Source: Saprospiraceae bacterium (lineage in GTDB: Bacteria; Bacteroidota; Bacteroidia; Chitinophagales; Saprospiraceae). Taken from it: a stretch of DNA of 64,000 nt. Shown here one piece after another: positions 27,388 to 36,029 of the stretch (position 1 is the first letter of the stretch; each line of letters opens with the position of its first letter). A program made the translations under genes and the position numbers. The notes beneath the pieces were generated by a model. The model made no database searches. It worked only from the letters and a program-made list of their open reading frames with translations, and was not told where the DNA came from. The stretch covers positions 3,038,001 to 3,102,000 of the forward strand of contig JAWKLJ010000001.1 of NCBI GenBank assembly GCA_041392805.1, given 5' to 3'.

Positions 27388-28821
27388 TTACAAATCCTCC
27401 CATTCTGTATGAAAAATGCCTTCTCTGTCTATTCGCTCATAAGTATGTGAGCCAAAAAAATCGCGTTGTGCCTGTACGAGGTTGAGTGGTAGACGGCCAG
27501 TGCGGTAGGCGTCGAAATATTGTAGGGTGGAAGAAAAAGCCATCATAGGTACCCCTTGGCTAATCCCTTCCCTCAGCACCTCCCGCATGGCAGATTGGGT
27601 AGCCAATAGGCCAGGACTAAAGGCAGGAGAGACCATCAGGTTTTTCAATGCAGGATCAGCAGAATATGCTTTTCTGATTTGCTCCAACAGGTCTGCCCTG
27701 ATAATACAGCCACCCCGCCAAATACGGGCTATGGCCTCCATATCAAGGTCATAGTCGTGCTCTTTTGAAGCATCGGCGAGCAGCGCCATCCCTTGTGCAT
27801 AGGTAACCAAAAAAGCAAAATGCAAAGCATTGCCCACCTGTTCTATCCATCCGGCCTGGTCGATGGACGGATTTGTGGGAAGTTCAATATCTAGAATGGC
27901 ATCGGCTGCCTCTCGTTCTTGCTTAAGAGAAGAAAGGCCGCGCATTGTTACGGCTGCATCTATCGTCGGTACGGGAATACCAATATCCATAGCATTCTGA
28001 GAGGTCCACTTACCCGTTCCTTTCTGTTTGGCTTTATCCAAAATGACCTCCACCAGCCAAGCCGACGTCAAATCGTCTTTTTGAGTAAAAATTTCGGCAG
28101 TAATTTCTATCAGGAAGGAACGAAGCACCCCCTGATTCCAACGTGCAAACACTTCGTGGAGTTGAGGGATATCCAAGCCTCCCACCCGGCGAAGCAAGTC
28201 ATAGGCCTCCGCGATCAACTGCATCATGCCATATTCAATTCCATTGTGCACCATCTTTACATAATGCCCGGCGGCTCCTCTCCCCATATGTGCTACACAA
28301 GGTTCTTGGCTAGCGCCTACCTTGGCCGCCACCGCCTCCAAAACAGGTCGGATGATAGCATAAGCCGCTTTGTCTCCCCCAGGCATGATACTCGGCCCCT
28401 TTCTGGCACCTTCTGCCCCCCCAGAAACGCCTGCGCCAACGAAATACAGCCCTTTATCTTTCAAGTATGCTGCCCGTCTTTCCGTATCTGAAAAATGAGA
28501 ATTCCCGCCATCAATAATCAAATCGCCCTCCGCCAAATGGGGAAGGAGGCTTTCGATCACCGTATCTACCGCTTTACCTGCGGGAACCAGCAACATGATT
28601 CGTCTTGGACGCGCTAAGGCCTCGATGAAGTCTACCGTCGAAGTTGTGCCCATAATCGGTCGCCCGTCCGCCTCTTCCTCCAGTGCATTTGCTTTTTCCA
28701 CATCCAAATCAAGCCCGGCAGCTGAAAAGCCATGATCTGCGACATTCAATAGAAAATTACGCCCCATCACACCCAGGCCAATCATCCCAAAAGCAAATAA
28801 TTGTTGGCTTTTATCTGTCAT
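27388..28821 (-). CDS. gnd: 6-phosphogluconate dehydrogenase, decarboxylating
   Basis: Oxidises 6-phosphogluconate to ribulose 5-phosphate and CO2, making NADPH. ATG 28821 (MTDKSQQLFAFGMIGLGVMG) is preferred over the frame's first ATG at 28884, whose extra 21 residues are basic and unlike the family. The N-terminal Rossmann motif is GLGVMG. Then come IIDGGNSHFSDTERR, FVGAGVSGGAEGARKGPSIMPGG (substrate binding) and GHYVKMVHNGIEYGMMQ with catalytic Lys and Asn. The C-terminal GSHTYERID tail is present. The length of 477 is typical of the long-chain dimeric form. It is divergent from zwf-pgl, so all three oxidative pentose phosphate enzymes share this locus. Confidence 0.97.
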   Translation of the reverse strand: MTDKSQQLFAFGMIGLGVMGRNFLLNVADHGFSAAGLDLDVEKANALEEEADGRPIMGTTSTVDFIEALARPRRIMLLVPAGKAVDTVIESLLPHLAEGDLIIDGGNSHFSDTERRAAYLKDKGLYFVGAGVSGGAEGARKGPSIMPGGDKAAYAIIRPVLEAVAAKVGASQEPCVAHMGRGAAGHYVKMVHNGIEYGMMQLIAEAYDLLRRVGGLDIPQLHEVFARWNQGVLRSFLIEITAEIFTQKDDLTSAWLVEVILDKAKQKGTGKWTSQNAMDIGIPVPTIDAAVTMRGLSSLKQEREAADAILDIELPTNPSIDQAGWIEQVGNALHFAFLVTYAQGMALLADASKEHDYDLDMEAIARIWRGGCIIRADLLEQIRKAYSADPALKNLMVSPAFSPGLLATQSAMREVLREGISQGVPMMAFSSTLQYFDAYRTGRLPLNLVQAQRDFFGSHTYERIDREGIFHTEWEDL

Positions 28822-29117
28822 CTCGTTATTTTTTTTGGATCTCTGACCATCTTTGTGCCTTTGAGAAGCATGTTTGGAGGTCACCCTTTGGGTCTGAGAA
28901 GGTTATTTTTTTAAACGTTTGAATTGCTCGCCAAAGGTAATACGAAATATGGGAATTTACCGTCTGATAAATAACCCTATTTTCGCAAAAAATGCCCTTG
29001 CGCTAAACTTTAAATAACCCTAAACCATTATGATAACATATCTGCTTTTGTTTGAGTTGTTCTTCCAAAAAAACTTTTACTTAGCAGCCTGAATTGTTTA
29101 AAAATGGATAACTGCCA
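28822..29117. promoter_or_regulatory. divergent promoter region of gnd and zwf-pgl
   Basis: The 296 bases between two opposing starts must hold both promoters. On the minus strand TACCTTTG (28932-28939) fits the Bacteroidota -7 consensus TAnnTTTG, about 110 bases before gnd; I see no matching -33 TTTG at the right spacing. On the plus strand no confident match was found. The region is A+T-rich without a clear hairpin. Confidence 0.35.
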
Positions 29118-30632
29118 ATGGAACCGCTAATTATTGTCATTTTTGGAGCTTCTGGCGACCTCACTGAGCGAAAACTCATACCTGCCATTTTTCAGCTTTA
29201 TCGCAATAAATCATTACCTGAACATTTTGCCGTACTGGGGGTTAGTCGATCAGCACTTTCGAATGAGGATTTCCGGAAGAAAATGATAGAAAGCGAACAC
29301 TTTAAAACCAACGGGTCAGATCCGAATTTTATCTCGCAATTTGCGCAAAAATTGTTCTACGAAGCTATTGATACCAGCGATGCCAGTGCATATGGGGCCG
29401 TTAAAGCACGGTTAGATAAACTAGATGCCGAACACCAGACGCTGGGAAATTACATTTTCTACCTTTCAACCCCTCCCAAGCTGTATGAAACGATCCCCGG
29501 ATACCTGGCAACGCATGGATTAAATGACCAAACTAAAGGTTATAAGCGCTTAATCATCGAAAAACCTTTTGGTTATGATGCCCAATCTGCTTTTGCCCTC
29601 AATAAAAAGCTATTGCAGCACTTTGAGGAAGATCAGATTTATCGCATCGATCATTATCTGGGTAAGGAAACGGTCCAAAACCTCTTGGTGACCCGCTTTT
29701 CTAATGGTTTCTTCGAACCGCTTTGGAATCGAAACTATATTCAACATGTAGAAATTACCAATGCTGAAAACATTGGCGTAGAGAACCGTGGAGGGTACTA
29801 CGATCAGTCTGGGGCCTTGAGGGATATGTTTCAAAATCATTTGCTACAAATTGTAGCACATATTGCCATGGAACCGCCAACGACTGCCGACGCCAAGGCC
29901 ATCCGCAATGAAAAACTAAAACTATTTCAGTCTATTCGCCCTATTTTAGGCAAGGACATACCCACCTATTCCATCCGGGGACAATACATTGCATCAAAAA
30001 TTAAAGGTGTACCTATTTTTGGTTACCGGGATGAACAAGGGGTGCCGGAAGATTCAAAAACGGAAACCTTTTCTGCCATTAAATTTTATATTGATAACTG
30101 GCGCTGGGCTGATGTTCCTTTTTATGTCCGCACAGGTAAACGCTTGCCGACCAAGGTCACCGAGGTCGTAATCACCTTCAAATCACCCCCACATGCGCTA
30201 TTTTACAATGAAACAGGACTTAAAAGCAAAAATAATAAACTCATCATACGCATTCAGCCACATGAAGGTTTGCTGCTCAATTTTGGGATGAAAGTGCCAG
30301 GAGAAGGATTTCGGGTAAAGGATGTCGATATGGATTTTCACTATGCTGATCTTACCGATGCCTATGTCCCCGAAGCTTACGAAAGATTATTATTGGATAG
30401 TATCAAAGGAGACCCTACCCTCTATGCACGGGGAGACTCCGTCGAAGCAGCATGGAATTTTGTAGACCCGATCCTCAGTGCCTGGAAAAATGACCCAACT
30501 ATCAAGTTGTTTGGCTACCCCGCAGGGACTTGGGGGCCCAAAGAAGCCGATTCGTTGATTGCTGAAAGTGCGATCAACTGGCGCAATCCTTGCAAAAATT
30601 TGACAGAAGCTGGTGGCTTTTGTGAGTTGTAA
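29118..30632 (+). CDS. zwf: glucose-6-phosphate 1-dehydrogenase
   Basis: First enzyme of the oxidative pentose phosphate branch, making 6-phosphogluconolactone and NADPH. Visible motifs are the coenzyme-binding GASGDLTERKL (10-20), EKPFG (148-152) and the active-site RIDHYLGKE (176-184). Downstream, FEPLWNRNYIQHVEIT and VPFYVRTGKRL bind substrate. The length of 504 is normal. It is followed 39 bases later by pgl on the same strand, with gnd divergent on the other side. Confidence 0.97.
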   Translation: MEPLIIVIFGASGDLTERKLIPAIFQLYRNKSLPEHFAVLGVSRSALSNEDFRKKMIESEHFKTNGSDPNFISQFAQKLFYEAIDTSDASAYGAVKARLDKLDAEHQTLGNYIFYLSTPPKLYETIPGYLATHGLNDQTKGYKRLIIEKPFGYDAQSAFALNKKLLQHFEEDQIYRIDHYLGKETVQNLLVTRFSNGFFEPLWNRNYIQHVEITNAENIGVENRGGYYDQSGALRDMFQNHLLQIVAHIAMEPPTTADAKAIRNEKLKLFQSIRPILGKDIPTYSIRGQYIASKIKGVPIFGYRDEQGVPEDSKTETFSAIKFYIDNWRWADVPFYVRTGKRLPTKVTEVVITFKSPPHALFYNETGLKSKNNKLIIRIQPHEGLLLNFGMKVPGEGFRVKDVDMDFHYADLTDAYVPEAYERLLLDSIKGDPTLYARGDSVEAAWNFVDPILSAWKNDPTIKLFGYPAGTWGPKEADSLIAESAINWRNPCKNLTEAGGFCEL

Positions 30633-30671
30633 CTAATAGTCCCTATTTTTAATCAAATAAAGCCTTTTATT

Positions 30672-31400
30672 TTGTTACCTAATCATATCCATATTGCCGC
30701 TACCAATCCTGCCGTAGCCGAATCTTTTGCTCAATGGCTGGTGGAATGGCTGGAAGGGCGGACCTTTACCACCATCGCTTTGTCTGGAGGAAGTACACCC
30801 AAACTATTATTCAGCTTATTGGCACAGCAATATACCCATGATATTGACTGGAGTAACATCCACCTATTCTGGGGAGATGAGCGATGTGTTCCGCCCAATC
30901 ATGGGGAAAGTAATTTTGGCATGACCAAAACGCTTTTGTTAGACCATATCAAGATTCCTGCCGCCAATGTACATCGTGTAAGAGGAGAGGATGAGCCGGT
31001 GGCAGAAGCCATACGATATGGGGTAGAAATTAGTGCCATCGTACCTTCAGAGAACGGATTTCCGGCTTTCGACCTCATCATCTTAGGTATGGGAGAGGAT
31101 GGCCATACCGCTTCTATTTTCCCGCACCAAATGGAATTATTAACACATACAGACGTCTGTGGTGTTGCTATCCATCCGGAATCAGGGCAAAAGCGAATTA
31201 CCTTGAATGGACCGGTCATCAACAATGCTCATCGGGTTGTATTTTTGGTGACGGGAAATGGGAAAGCAGAAAAAGTGAAAATCATTGTACATCAAGAAGA
31301 AGGCTATTTGGCCTATCCTGCCGCCCACATTTTGGCGCAGAATGGGACCACCCCTAACTGGTTTTTGGATGAAGCTGCCGCGAGTTTATTATCCCAATAA
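30672..31400 (+). CDS. pgl: 6-phosphogluconolactonase
   Basis: Hydrolyses 6-phosphogluconolactone between Zwf and Gnd. The start is TTG at 30672; no ATG in frame precedes the conserved region. The glucosamine-6-P isomerase-like fold shows IALSGGSTPKLLF (about 36-48), NIHLFWGDERCVPP (about 63-76) and LGMGEDGHTASIFP (about 137-150), where the His of GHTAS is catalytic. The length of 242 is typical. A hairpin that could terminate the transcript lies at 31821-31853. Confidence 0.95.
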   Translation: MLPNHIHIAATNPAVAESFAQWLVEWLEGRTFTTIALSGGSTPKLLFSLLAQQYTHDIDWSNIHLFWGDERCVPPNHGESNFGMTKTLLLDHIKIPAANVHRVRGEDEPVAEAIRYGVEISAIVPSENGFPAFDLIILGMGEDGHTASIFPHQMELLTHTDVCGVAIHPESGQKRITLNGPVINNAHRVVFLVTGNGKAEKVKIIVHQEEGYLAYPAAHILAQNGTTPNWFLDEAAASLLSQ

Positions 31401-31916
31401 TATTCGTCCCTCAAAAGCCGCATTTAGCTCCTATTATTCGTTATGGAGGTGACTACGCTCAAACCTTTAGTACGCTTGGCGTACTGCAAGCACTATCTTT
31501 TCTACTACTCAGCATCATCTACAAAAACGTTCGGATTTACAAATCCGGACGATCGTCGTGGCTAATTCGCCGACCTTTGCCCTGCAGGTTTTTGTAGGAA
31601 ACCTTTCCTTTTGCTACAAAACACTTGCGTGAGTTGTCTTGAGTTATCGGCAAAGGCCACGAAAAGCAATATTTTCTAATAAGTTCTTTGAAGTTGTAAC
31701 CTGGGAAGGAATTGGATCGTCTATGTAGGGAATGATAAAAAAATCACCCGACGATTCCTATTAAAAAACACCGTGAAAACAATCAGTATATTCCTTAAAA
31801 TTTATCACCCGACTGTTACAAAGGGGAAGTAATCTAATAACCTACTTCCCCTTCCTTTTCTTTCCCACCATCTTCCTTATACCTTTTATTATTTATTCAT
31901 CCCTCATGCCTTCTGC
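31401..31916. other. long intergenic region with several inverted repeats
   Basis: The 516 bases after pgl hold no credible gene. Visible structure: a hairpin CGTTCGGATTT/AAATCCGGACG (31528-31551), an inverted pair CCTTTGCC (31574-31581) and GGCAAAGG (31649-31656) flanked by CGTGG/CCACG, and a near-direct repeat of ATCACCCGAC about 60 bases apart. A terminator hairpin near the end is listed separately. It may encode a structured non-coding RNA or be a decayed element. Confidence 0.5.
31821..31853 (+). terminator. 11-bp hairpin followed by pyrimidine tract
   Basis: AAGGGGAAGTA (31821-31831) pairs perfectly with TACTTCCCCTT (31843-31853) around an 11-base loop. It is followed by CCTTTTCTTTCCC. 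The orientation suits termination of plus-strand transcription from zwf-pgl, although it lies 420 bases after the pgl stop. Confidence 0.55.
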
Positions 31917-32027
31917 ATGATTAAAAAGTTTTTTCTAATGGAATGGAAAACCAATGTATTACGATTGCTTTACGTGTTGTTTTTGCTATTGACATATGTC
32001 TTTTTATTTGCGATTCCATATTTATGA
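31917..32027 (+). CDS. 36-residue single-helix membrane peptide
   Basis: The frame ATG 31917 to TGA 32025-32027 encodes 36 residues. A short basic, Trp-containing start is followed by one hydrophobic helix (LLYVLFLLLTYVFLFAIPY). The stop is 3 bases before the ATG of the HD-like protein gene, so translation would be coupled. A second in-frame ATG at 31938 is an alternative start. No family recognised. The support is the membrane-helix composition and tight spacing; it could still be a chance frame. Confidence 0.5.
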   Translation: MIKKFFLMEWKTNVLRLLYVLFLLLTYVFLFAIPYL

Positions 32028-32030
32028 ACA

Positions 32031-32435
32031 ATGAATACACCTATTGTCAATACCACTTTTCGCTTTGTCCGTCGCATGTTTCGGCAGCATCTCCCTGAAG
32101 GTTTTGACCGCTTTCAACTAGACCAGGCTGTCATTTTAAAGAACAGTTGGGTAAGTAAAGGCTTAAAACGGGGTTTAGAAGATGAGGCATTGGAAATACT
32201 CGCGCTTACCGCATTGCTTTGTCATGTCGGAATAATTGAACAGCTAAATGAACATACGGCTTCTAGTCAATTCATTGCTAAATGCTTTTTAGAAGAAGAA
32301 GGTTATGGCAAGCACCAAATCCAGCTGTTGCTGCATGCCCTTGCCGTAGCCAATCAGGACTGCCCTCCTATTTCAGTATTGGAAGAGATCATTAATCAAG
32401 ATAAAAGAGTGGAAATTGGTGATGTATGGCCATAG
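32031..32435 (+). CDS. degenerate HD-domain-like protein
   Basis: The 134 residues resemble small HD-type phosphohydrolase domains such as those in Pycsar-effector-like proteins. The stretch LALTALLCHVGIIEQLNEHTASSQFIAKCFLEEEGYG aligns with the usual LAAxxHDxGY...H...S...A..fLee.gy pattern, and a later PPISVLEEIINQD matches the P-x-x-x-LEEIixDAD region. The metal-binding HD pair reads HV here and the last Asp pair is altered, so catalysis is doubtful. It is coupled to the tiny membrane peptide upstream. The role is unknown; a regulatory or scaffold role is possible. Confidence 0.55.
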   Translation: MNTPIVNTTFRFVRRMFRQHLPEGFDRFQLDQAVILKNSWVSKGLKRGLEDEALEILALTALLCHVGIIEQLNEHTASSQFIAKCFLEEEGYGKHQIQLLLHALAVANQDCPPISVLEEIINQDKRVEIGDVWP

Positions 32436-32877
32436 GCGTTTGTTTGGCGGTCACTTACAAGCGGGTTGTCTTATCTCTAAAAGTGGTGCGCTATGATAAA
32501 AAAAGTGCCTCCAAAAGAGGCACGACTAATGAACAGAATCCCATGAAACGAAATAAACGCCGTTAATAATATCTTTTAAGCAGGTGCTTTTTGCCTTTAT
32601 ATTTAAAAACAAATTTATCGCATTAAAGTTGATTAAAACGCTTTAAAAATCGGCTTAAATGCTTGATTTCTAGTAACCAATATGCGCATTGCCTGTTTGC
32701 AATCAACTACACCTATATAACCATCCTGAAACAAAAAATATTGTACCTGGCTTGGGAATCTACGTAAATATAGACGGAGGTACCTTTGGGTTAGACGAAC
32801 GATCAATTGCTGCCTGTTAAAAAATTATCTGAGAAGATATTATCTTTAGGCATTTTGAAAACAACAACCTCACAGTC
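32436..32877. other. intergenic region, one hairpin, no gene seen
   Basis: Apart from the hairpin at 32505-32523 the 442 bases show nothing gene-like. The second half is A+T-rich and must contain the promoter of the downstream lipase gene. A short frame from 32807 runs out of phase through the lipase start and is a shadow. Confidence 0.5.
32505..32523 (-). terminator. 7-bp hairpin with A tract (terminator-like on minus strand)
   Basis: GTGCCTC (32505-32511) and GAGGCAC (32517-32523) form a perfect stem with loop CAAAA. The U tract expected of an intrinsic terminator is on the minus strand, since AAAAAAA precedes the stem on the plus strand. No minus-strand gene ends here, so it may belong to an antisense or small RNA, or be a weak plus-strand terminator. 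Confidence 0.5.
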
Positions 32878-33726
32878 ATGCCACATCTCGAAACTTTTCA
32901 CCAAACAAGTGATGGGGAAAAATTATACCTCCAAGCCTGGGAGCCAGAAACCCCGCGAAAAGGAGCGGTGCTCATCGTCCATGGCTTGGGAGAACACAGT
33001 GGTCGGTATGCCCACTTTGCCGCTTATTTGAATCAATCAGGTTATGCCGTCTATACCTTTGACGGGCGTGGCCATGGTAAATCTTCCTTGCCTAGCCCCA
33101 CTGCCTATTTTGCCAGTGTCGAGGATTACCTCAAGGATATAGATGATCTTTTCCATAAAATGAAAAAATACGTGGAAGGTGTTCCCTGCTTCATTTTTGG
33201 ACACAGCATGGGTGGCGGACTTGTTACCCAATATGTACTAAACTACCAACCGGCACTAAATGGTGTACTGCTTAGTGGCTCCGCGTTGCTTCCCGGAGAT
33301 GATATTTCACCCTTTTTAATCAAAATCTCCACTTTTATGAGTAAAGTTGCCCCTAAACTCCGAGCGGTAAAACTCGATAGTAGCCACCTTTCGCACGACC
33401 CGGAAGTGATGCAAAAATACAATGCCGATGAATTAGTTTATTCCAAAGGTATTCCTGCACGCACGGGGGCGGAGCTCATCGCTATGATGAATACCATTCA
33501 GGCTAATATGACGAAATTCGATGCGCCCGTTTTAATTATGCACGGAACAGAAGATCACCTAACCAATATAAAAGGTAGTGAAATGCTGTATGAAAAAGCC
33601 AGTTCAATTGATAAAACCCTCAAGCTTTACGAAGGCTTCTACCACGAAATATTGAATGAAGTGGAGAAAGAAACGGTCATGAAAGATATCGTAGACTGGA
33701 TGAATAACAGGTTGACGAATGCATGA
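32878..33726 (+). CDS. alpha/beta hydrolase, monoacylglycerol lipase-like
   Basis: A cytosolic hydrolase without signal peptide, 282 residues. The HG oxyanion motif is in VLIVHGLGEHSGRY (about 31-44), followed by FDGRGHGKS. The nucleophile elbow GHSMGG gives Ser110. The acid lies in HGTEDHLTN and the base in GFYHEILNE. This is the classic monoglyceride-lipase/lysophospholipase L2 pattern, acting on monoacylglycerols or lysophospholipids. It starts a plus-strand run with the SDR, methyltransferase and HIT genes. Confidence 0.87.
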   Translation: MPHLETFHQTSDGEKLYLQAWEPETPRKGAVLIVHGLGEHSGRYAHFAAYLNQSGYAVYTFDGRGHGKSSLPSPTAYFASVEDYLKDIDDLFHKMKKYVEGVPCFIFGHSMGGGLVTQYVLNYQPALNGVLLSGSALLPGDDISPFLIKISTFMSKVAPKLRAVKLDSSHLSHDPEVMQKYNADELVYSKGIPARTGAELIAMMNTIQANMTKFDAPVLIMHGTEDHLTNIKGSEMLYEKASSIDKTLKLYEGFYHEILNEVEKETVMKDIVDWMNNRLTNA

Positions 33727-33787
33727 CGCACTTCATTGCTGCTTCTCTGTTTAGCTATTTTAATTATTCAATATTATACCTTAAGAC

Positions 33788-34579
33788 ATGTCTTCACTTC
33801 AAATCAACAACCTTTTTTCAGTTAAAGATAAAACGGTGTTAGTCACTGGAGGGTCAAGGGGAATCGGTCTGATGATCGCTAGTGCCTTCGTAGAAAACGG
33901 CGCAAAGGTCTATATATCCTCGCGAAAAGCCAGTGTATGTGTCGCCGTAGCAGAAGCCTTATCTACCCAGGGAACCTGTATCGCTATTCCAGCTGATTTA
34001 TCCACCAAAGAGGGACGCGACCAATTAGTGGCCACCCTAAAGGAACACATGACGGCCCTAGATGTCCTGGTCAATAATGCCGGCGCCAACTGGGGGGCGA
34101 AGTTTGAAGATTACCCTGAAGACGGCTATGATAAGGTTATGGATTTGAATGTCAAATCTATTTTTTACCTGACCCAGGATTTGATGCCCCTGCTGCTAAA
34201 TAGTGCTTCTATTGAAAACCCTGCCAGGGTAATTAATATTGGCTCTATCGATGGGATTCGTGTATCTACCATGGACAATTCAGCTTATGGTATGAGTAAA
34301 GCAGCGGTTCACCATTTATCCAAAATCCTGGCCATTAAATTTGCGGGGAAAGGCATCACAGTCAATGCAATTGCACCTGGTCCTTTCCCTAGTAAAATGA
34401 CAGAAAAAATGCTGGATACCTTCCAACAGCATGTAGAACAGGCCAATCCAATGAAACGCATTGGCGTTCCGGGTGATATGGGGGGCATTGCGCTGTTGTT
34501 AGCGTCCCCCGCAGGTTCGTACGTCAATGGAACCGTTATCCCCGTAGATGGAGGAATGCATCTAATGACAGCGCTTTAG
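33788..34579 (+). CDS. SDR family oxidoreductase (RhlG/FabG-like)
   Basis: A classical short-chain dehydrogenase of 263 residues. The NADPH-binding TGGSRGIG is at 20-27, NNAG at 96-99, catalytic Ser153 in NIGSIDG, and Tyr167/Lys171 in AYGMSK. The C-terminal IPVDGGMHL is typical. The opening NLFSVKDKTVLVTGGSRGIG and overall layout resemble RhlG-type beta-ketoacyl reductases, though the substrate cannot be fixed. It is 61 bases after the lipase and 18 bases before the methyltransferase, so probably one operon possibly concerned with lipids. Confidence 0.9.
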   Translation: MSSLQINNLFSVKDKTVLVTGGSRGIGLMIASAFVENGAKVYISSRKASVCVAVAEALSTQGTCIAIPADLSTKEGRDQLVATLKEHMTALDVLVNNAGANWGAKFEDYPEDGYDKVMDLNVKSIFYLTQDLMPLLLNSASIENPARVINIGSIDGIRVSTMDNSAYGMSKAAVHHLSKILAIKFAGKGITVNAIAPGPFPSKMTEKMLDTFQQHVEQANPMKRIGVPGDMGGIALLLASPAGSYVNGTVIPVDGGMHLMTAL

Positions 34580-34597
34580 GCACCTGTAGCAAAACAA

Positions 34598-35449
34598 ATG
34601 GGGATGTTTTCTAATCAGCAAATTGCCGACTATTACAATACGACCAAAGTTCATTATGACCGAGGATGGGATTTGCGCTATAGCCTCGCCATGCATTATG
34701 GGTATTGGGATGAAAAGACCAAGAACTTTCGGTCTTCTTTAAACCGCATGAACGAAGCCCTGGCTAGTTTCGGAGGAATACAATCAGGAGCGGTCGTGCT
34801 GGATGCTGGATGTGGAGTGGGCGGCTCTTCGATTTTTCTAGCCAAGGAATTGGGCTGCAAGGTGACGGGGATTTCGCTCAGCGAACAACAGGTGGAAAGC
34901 GCGCGAAATAATGCCAAGGCAAAGAGGGTTGAACTATCTACTCGATTTGAAAAGGCAGATTTCAGATCTACCCCCTTCGAAGCGGCCTCTTTCGACGTGG
35001 TTTGGGCATTGGAGAGCGCTGTTTATGATGCTGAAAAGCACGATTTTTTGCAAGAAGTCTTTCGATTACTCAAACCAGGCGGCCGATTGATCTTAGGAGA
35101 ATACATTAAAACACCACAGGTGATGCGCCCCCGCGAAAAAAAGATTTTTTATAAGTGGTTAAACGCTTGGGCCATTACGGACCTAAGCACACTCGATCAC
35201 CTCAAAGCAGTGGCGACGGCGAGAGGGTTTCAGCAGGTAGAGATAAAAAATGTCACGCCTCAAATTAGAAAATCTTCCTGGCGCATGTTTTACGGTTCTT
35301 TTTTTCTAACGGTACTGTCCACGCTATATCGATGGTATAACCCCAGGGTCAGTCCATTTGCAGATAAACATTACCTGGGGCTGCGCTATCAATATTCCTC
35401 GCTGCGGCAACAACTGTGGGCCTACTATTTCATTTGTATGACAAAATAA
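34598..35449 (+). CDS. class I SAM-dependent methyltransferase
   Basis: The SAM-binding motif I VLDAGCGVGGSS lies at 67-78. Motif II-like GISLSEQQVESA, FEKADFRSTPFEAASFDVVWALESAVYD and LKPGGRLILGEY follow. The order and the N-terminal YYNTTKVHYDRGW...HYGYWDEKTKNF resemble tocopherol/sterol C-methyltransferases and cyclopropane-synthase-like small-molecule enzymes. The length of 283 is typical. The stop overlaps the frame of the HIT gene, whose likely start is 8 bases downstream. The substrate is unknown; a lipid or quinone is plausible given the neighbours. Confidence 0.87.
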   Translation: MGMFSNQQIADYYNTTKVHYDRGWDLRYSLAMHYGYWDEKTKNFRSSLNRMNEALASFGGIQSGAVVLDAGCGVGGSSIFLAKELGCKVTGISLSEQQVESARNNAKAKRVELSTRFEKADFRSTPFEAASFDVVWALESAVYDAEKHDFLQEVFRLLKPGGRLILGEYIKTPQVMRPREKKIFYKWLNAWAITDLSTLDHLKAVATARGFQQVEIKNVTPQIRKSSWRMFYGSFFLTVLSTLYRWYNPRVSPFADKHYLGLRYQYSSLRQQLWAYYFICMTK

Positions 35450-35457
35450 CATACCTG

Positions 35458-35937
35458 ATGAGACCATTTAAGTCATCCCTCCTCTGCTGTCTTCTTTTGA
35501 TAAGTTTCCCACTTATTTCGCCTTGCCAGAGCGAGGCTTATCAACAGCAAAAAGCAGAAAAATTAGCTCAAAAAAGCCCTTTTGAAAAAATAATTGATCG
35601 GGAATTACCAGCCACCATTGAATATGAGGATGATGACATCATCGCCTTTATTCCACTCCGGCGACAGGCCCCCGTTCACCTGTTGATTGTTCCGAAAAAA
35701 CGGATACCAACCCTAAATGACCTTACTCCAGGAGACGAAATCCTGCTTGGCAAAATGTTTCTTGTCGCCCAAAAACTCGCCAAAGAAAAAGGAATAGCAG
35801 AAACGGGCTATCGGACCGTTTTTAACAACAATGAAGATGCGGGGCAATCCGTTTTTCACCTGCACATGCATCTTTTGGGTGCGAAAAAGCTGGGGCCCAT
35901 GGTTACCCAAGATTATGTAGAGGAGAAGAAAAATTGA
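35458..35937 (+). CDS. HIT family protein with signal peptide
   Basis: ATG 35458 gives MRPFKSSLLCCLLLISFPLIS, a Sec signal (about 24 residues), and avoids the 34-base overlap with the methyltransferase that the frame's first ATG (35416) would need. The HIT domain shows FEKIIDRELPATIEYEDDDIIAFIP, NNNEDAGQSVFHLHMHLLG with the H-x-H-x-H triad, and a short C-terminus. Hint-type proteins hydrolyse nucleoside phosphoramidates and are normally cytosolic, so a secreted version is unusual. A GLI-type uncleaved anchor is an alternative. Confidence 0.85.
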   Translation: MRPFKSSLLCCLLLISFPLISPCQSEAYQQQKAEKLAQKSPFEKIIDRELPATIEYEDDDIIAFIPLRRQAPVHLLIVPKKRIPTLNDLTPGDEILLGKMFLVAQKLAKEKGIAETGYRTVFNNNEDAGQSVFHLHMHLLGAKKLGPMVTQDYVEEKKN

Positions 35938-36029
35938 TAGGTAAGCTACTAAGTAGTCCTTCTTCGCCAACCTCACTACAGATTTATGGTATCATTGTTG
36001 TTTATTTTTAATTTCACCAAAACATCCAA

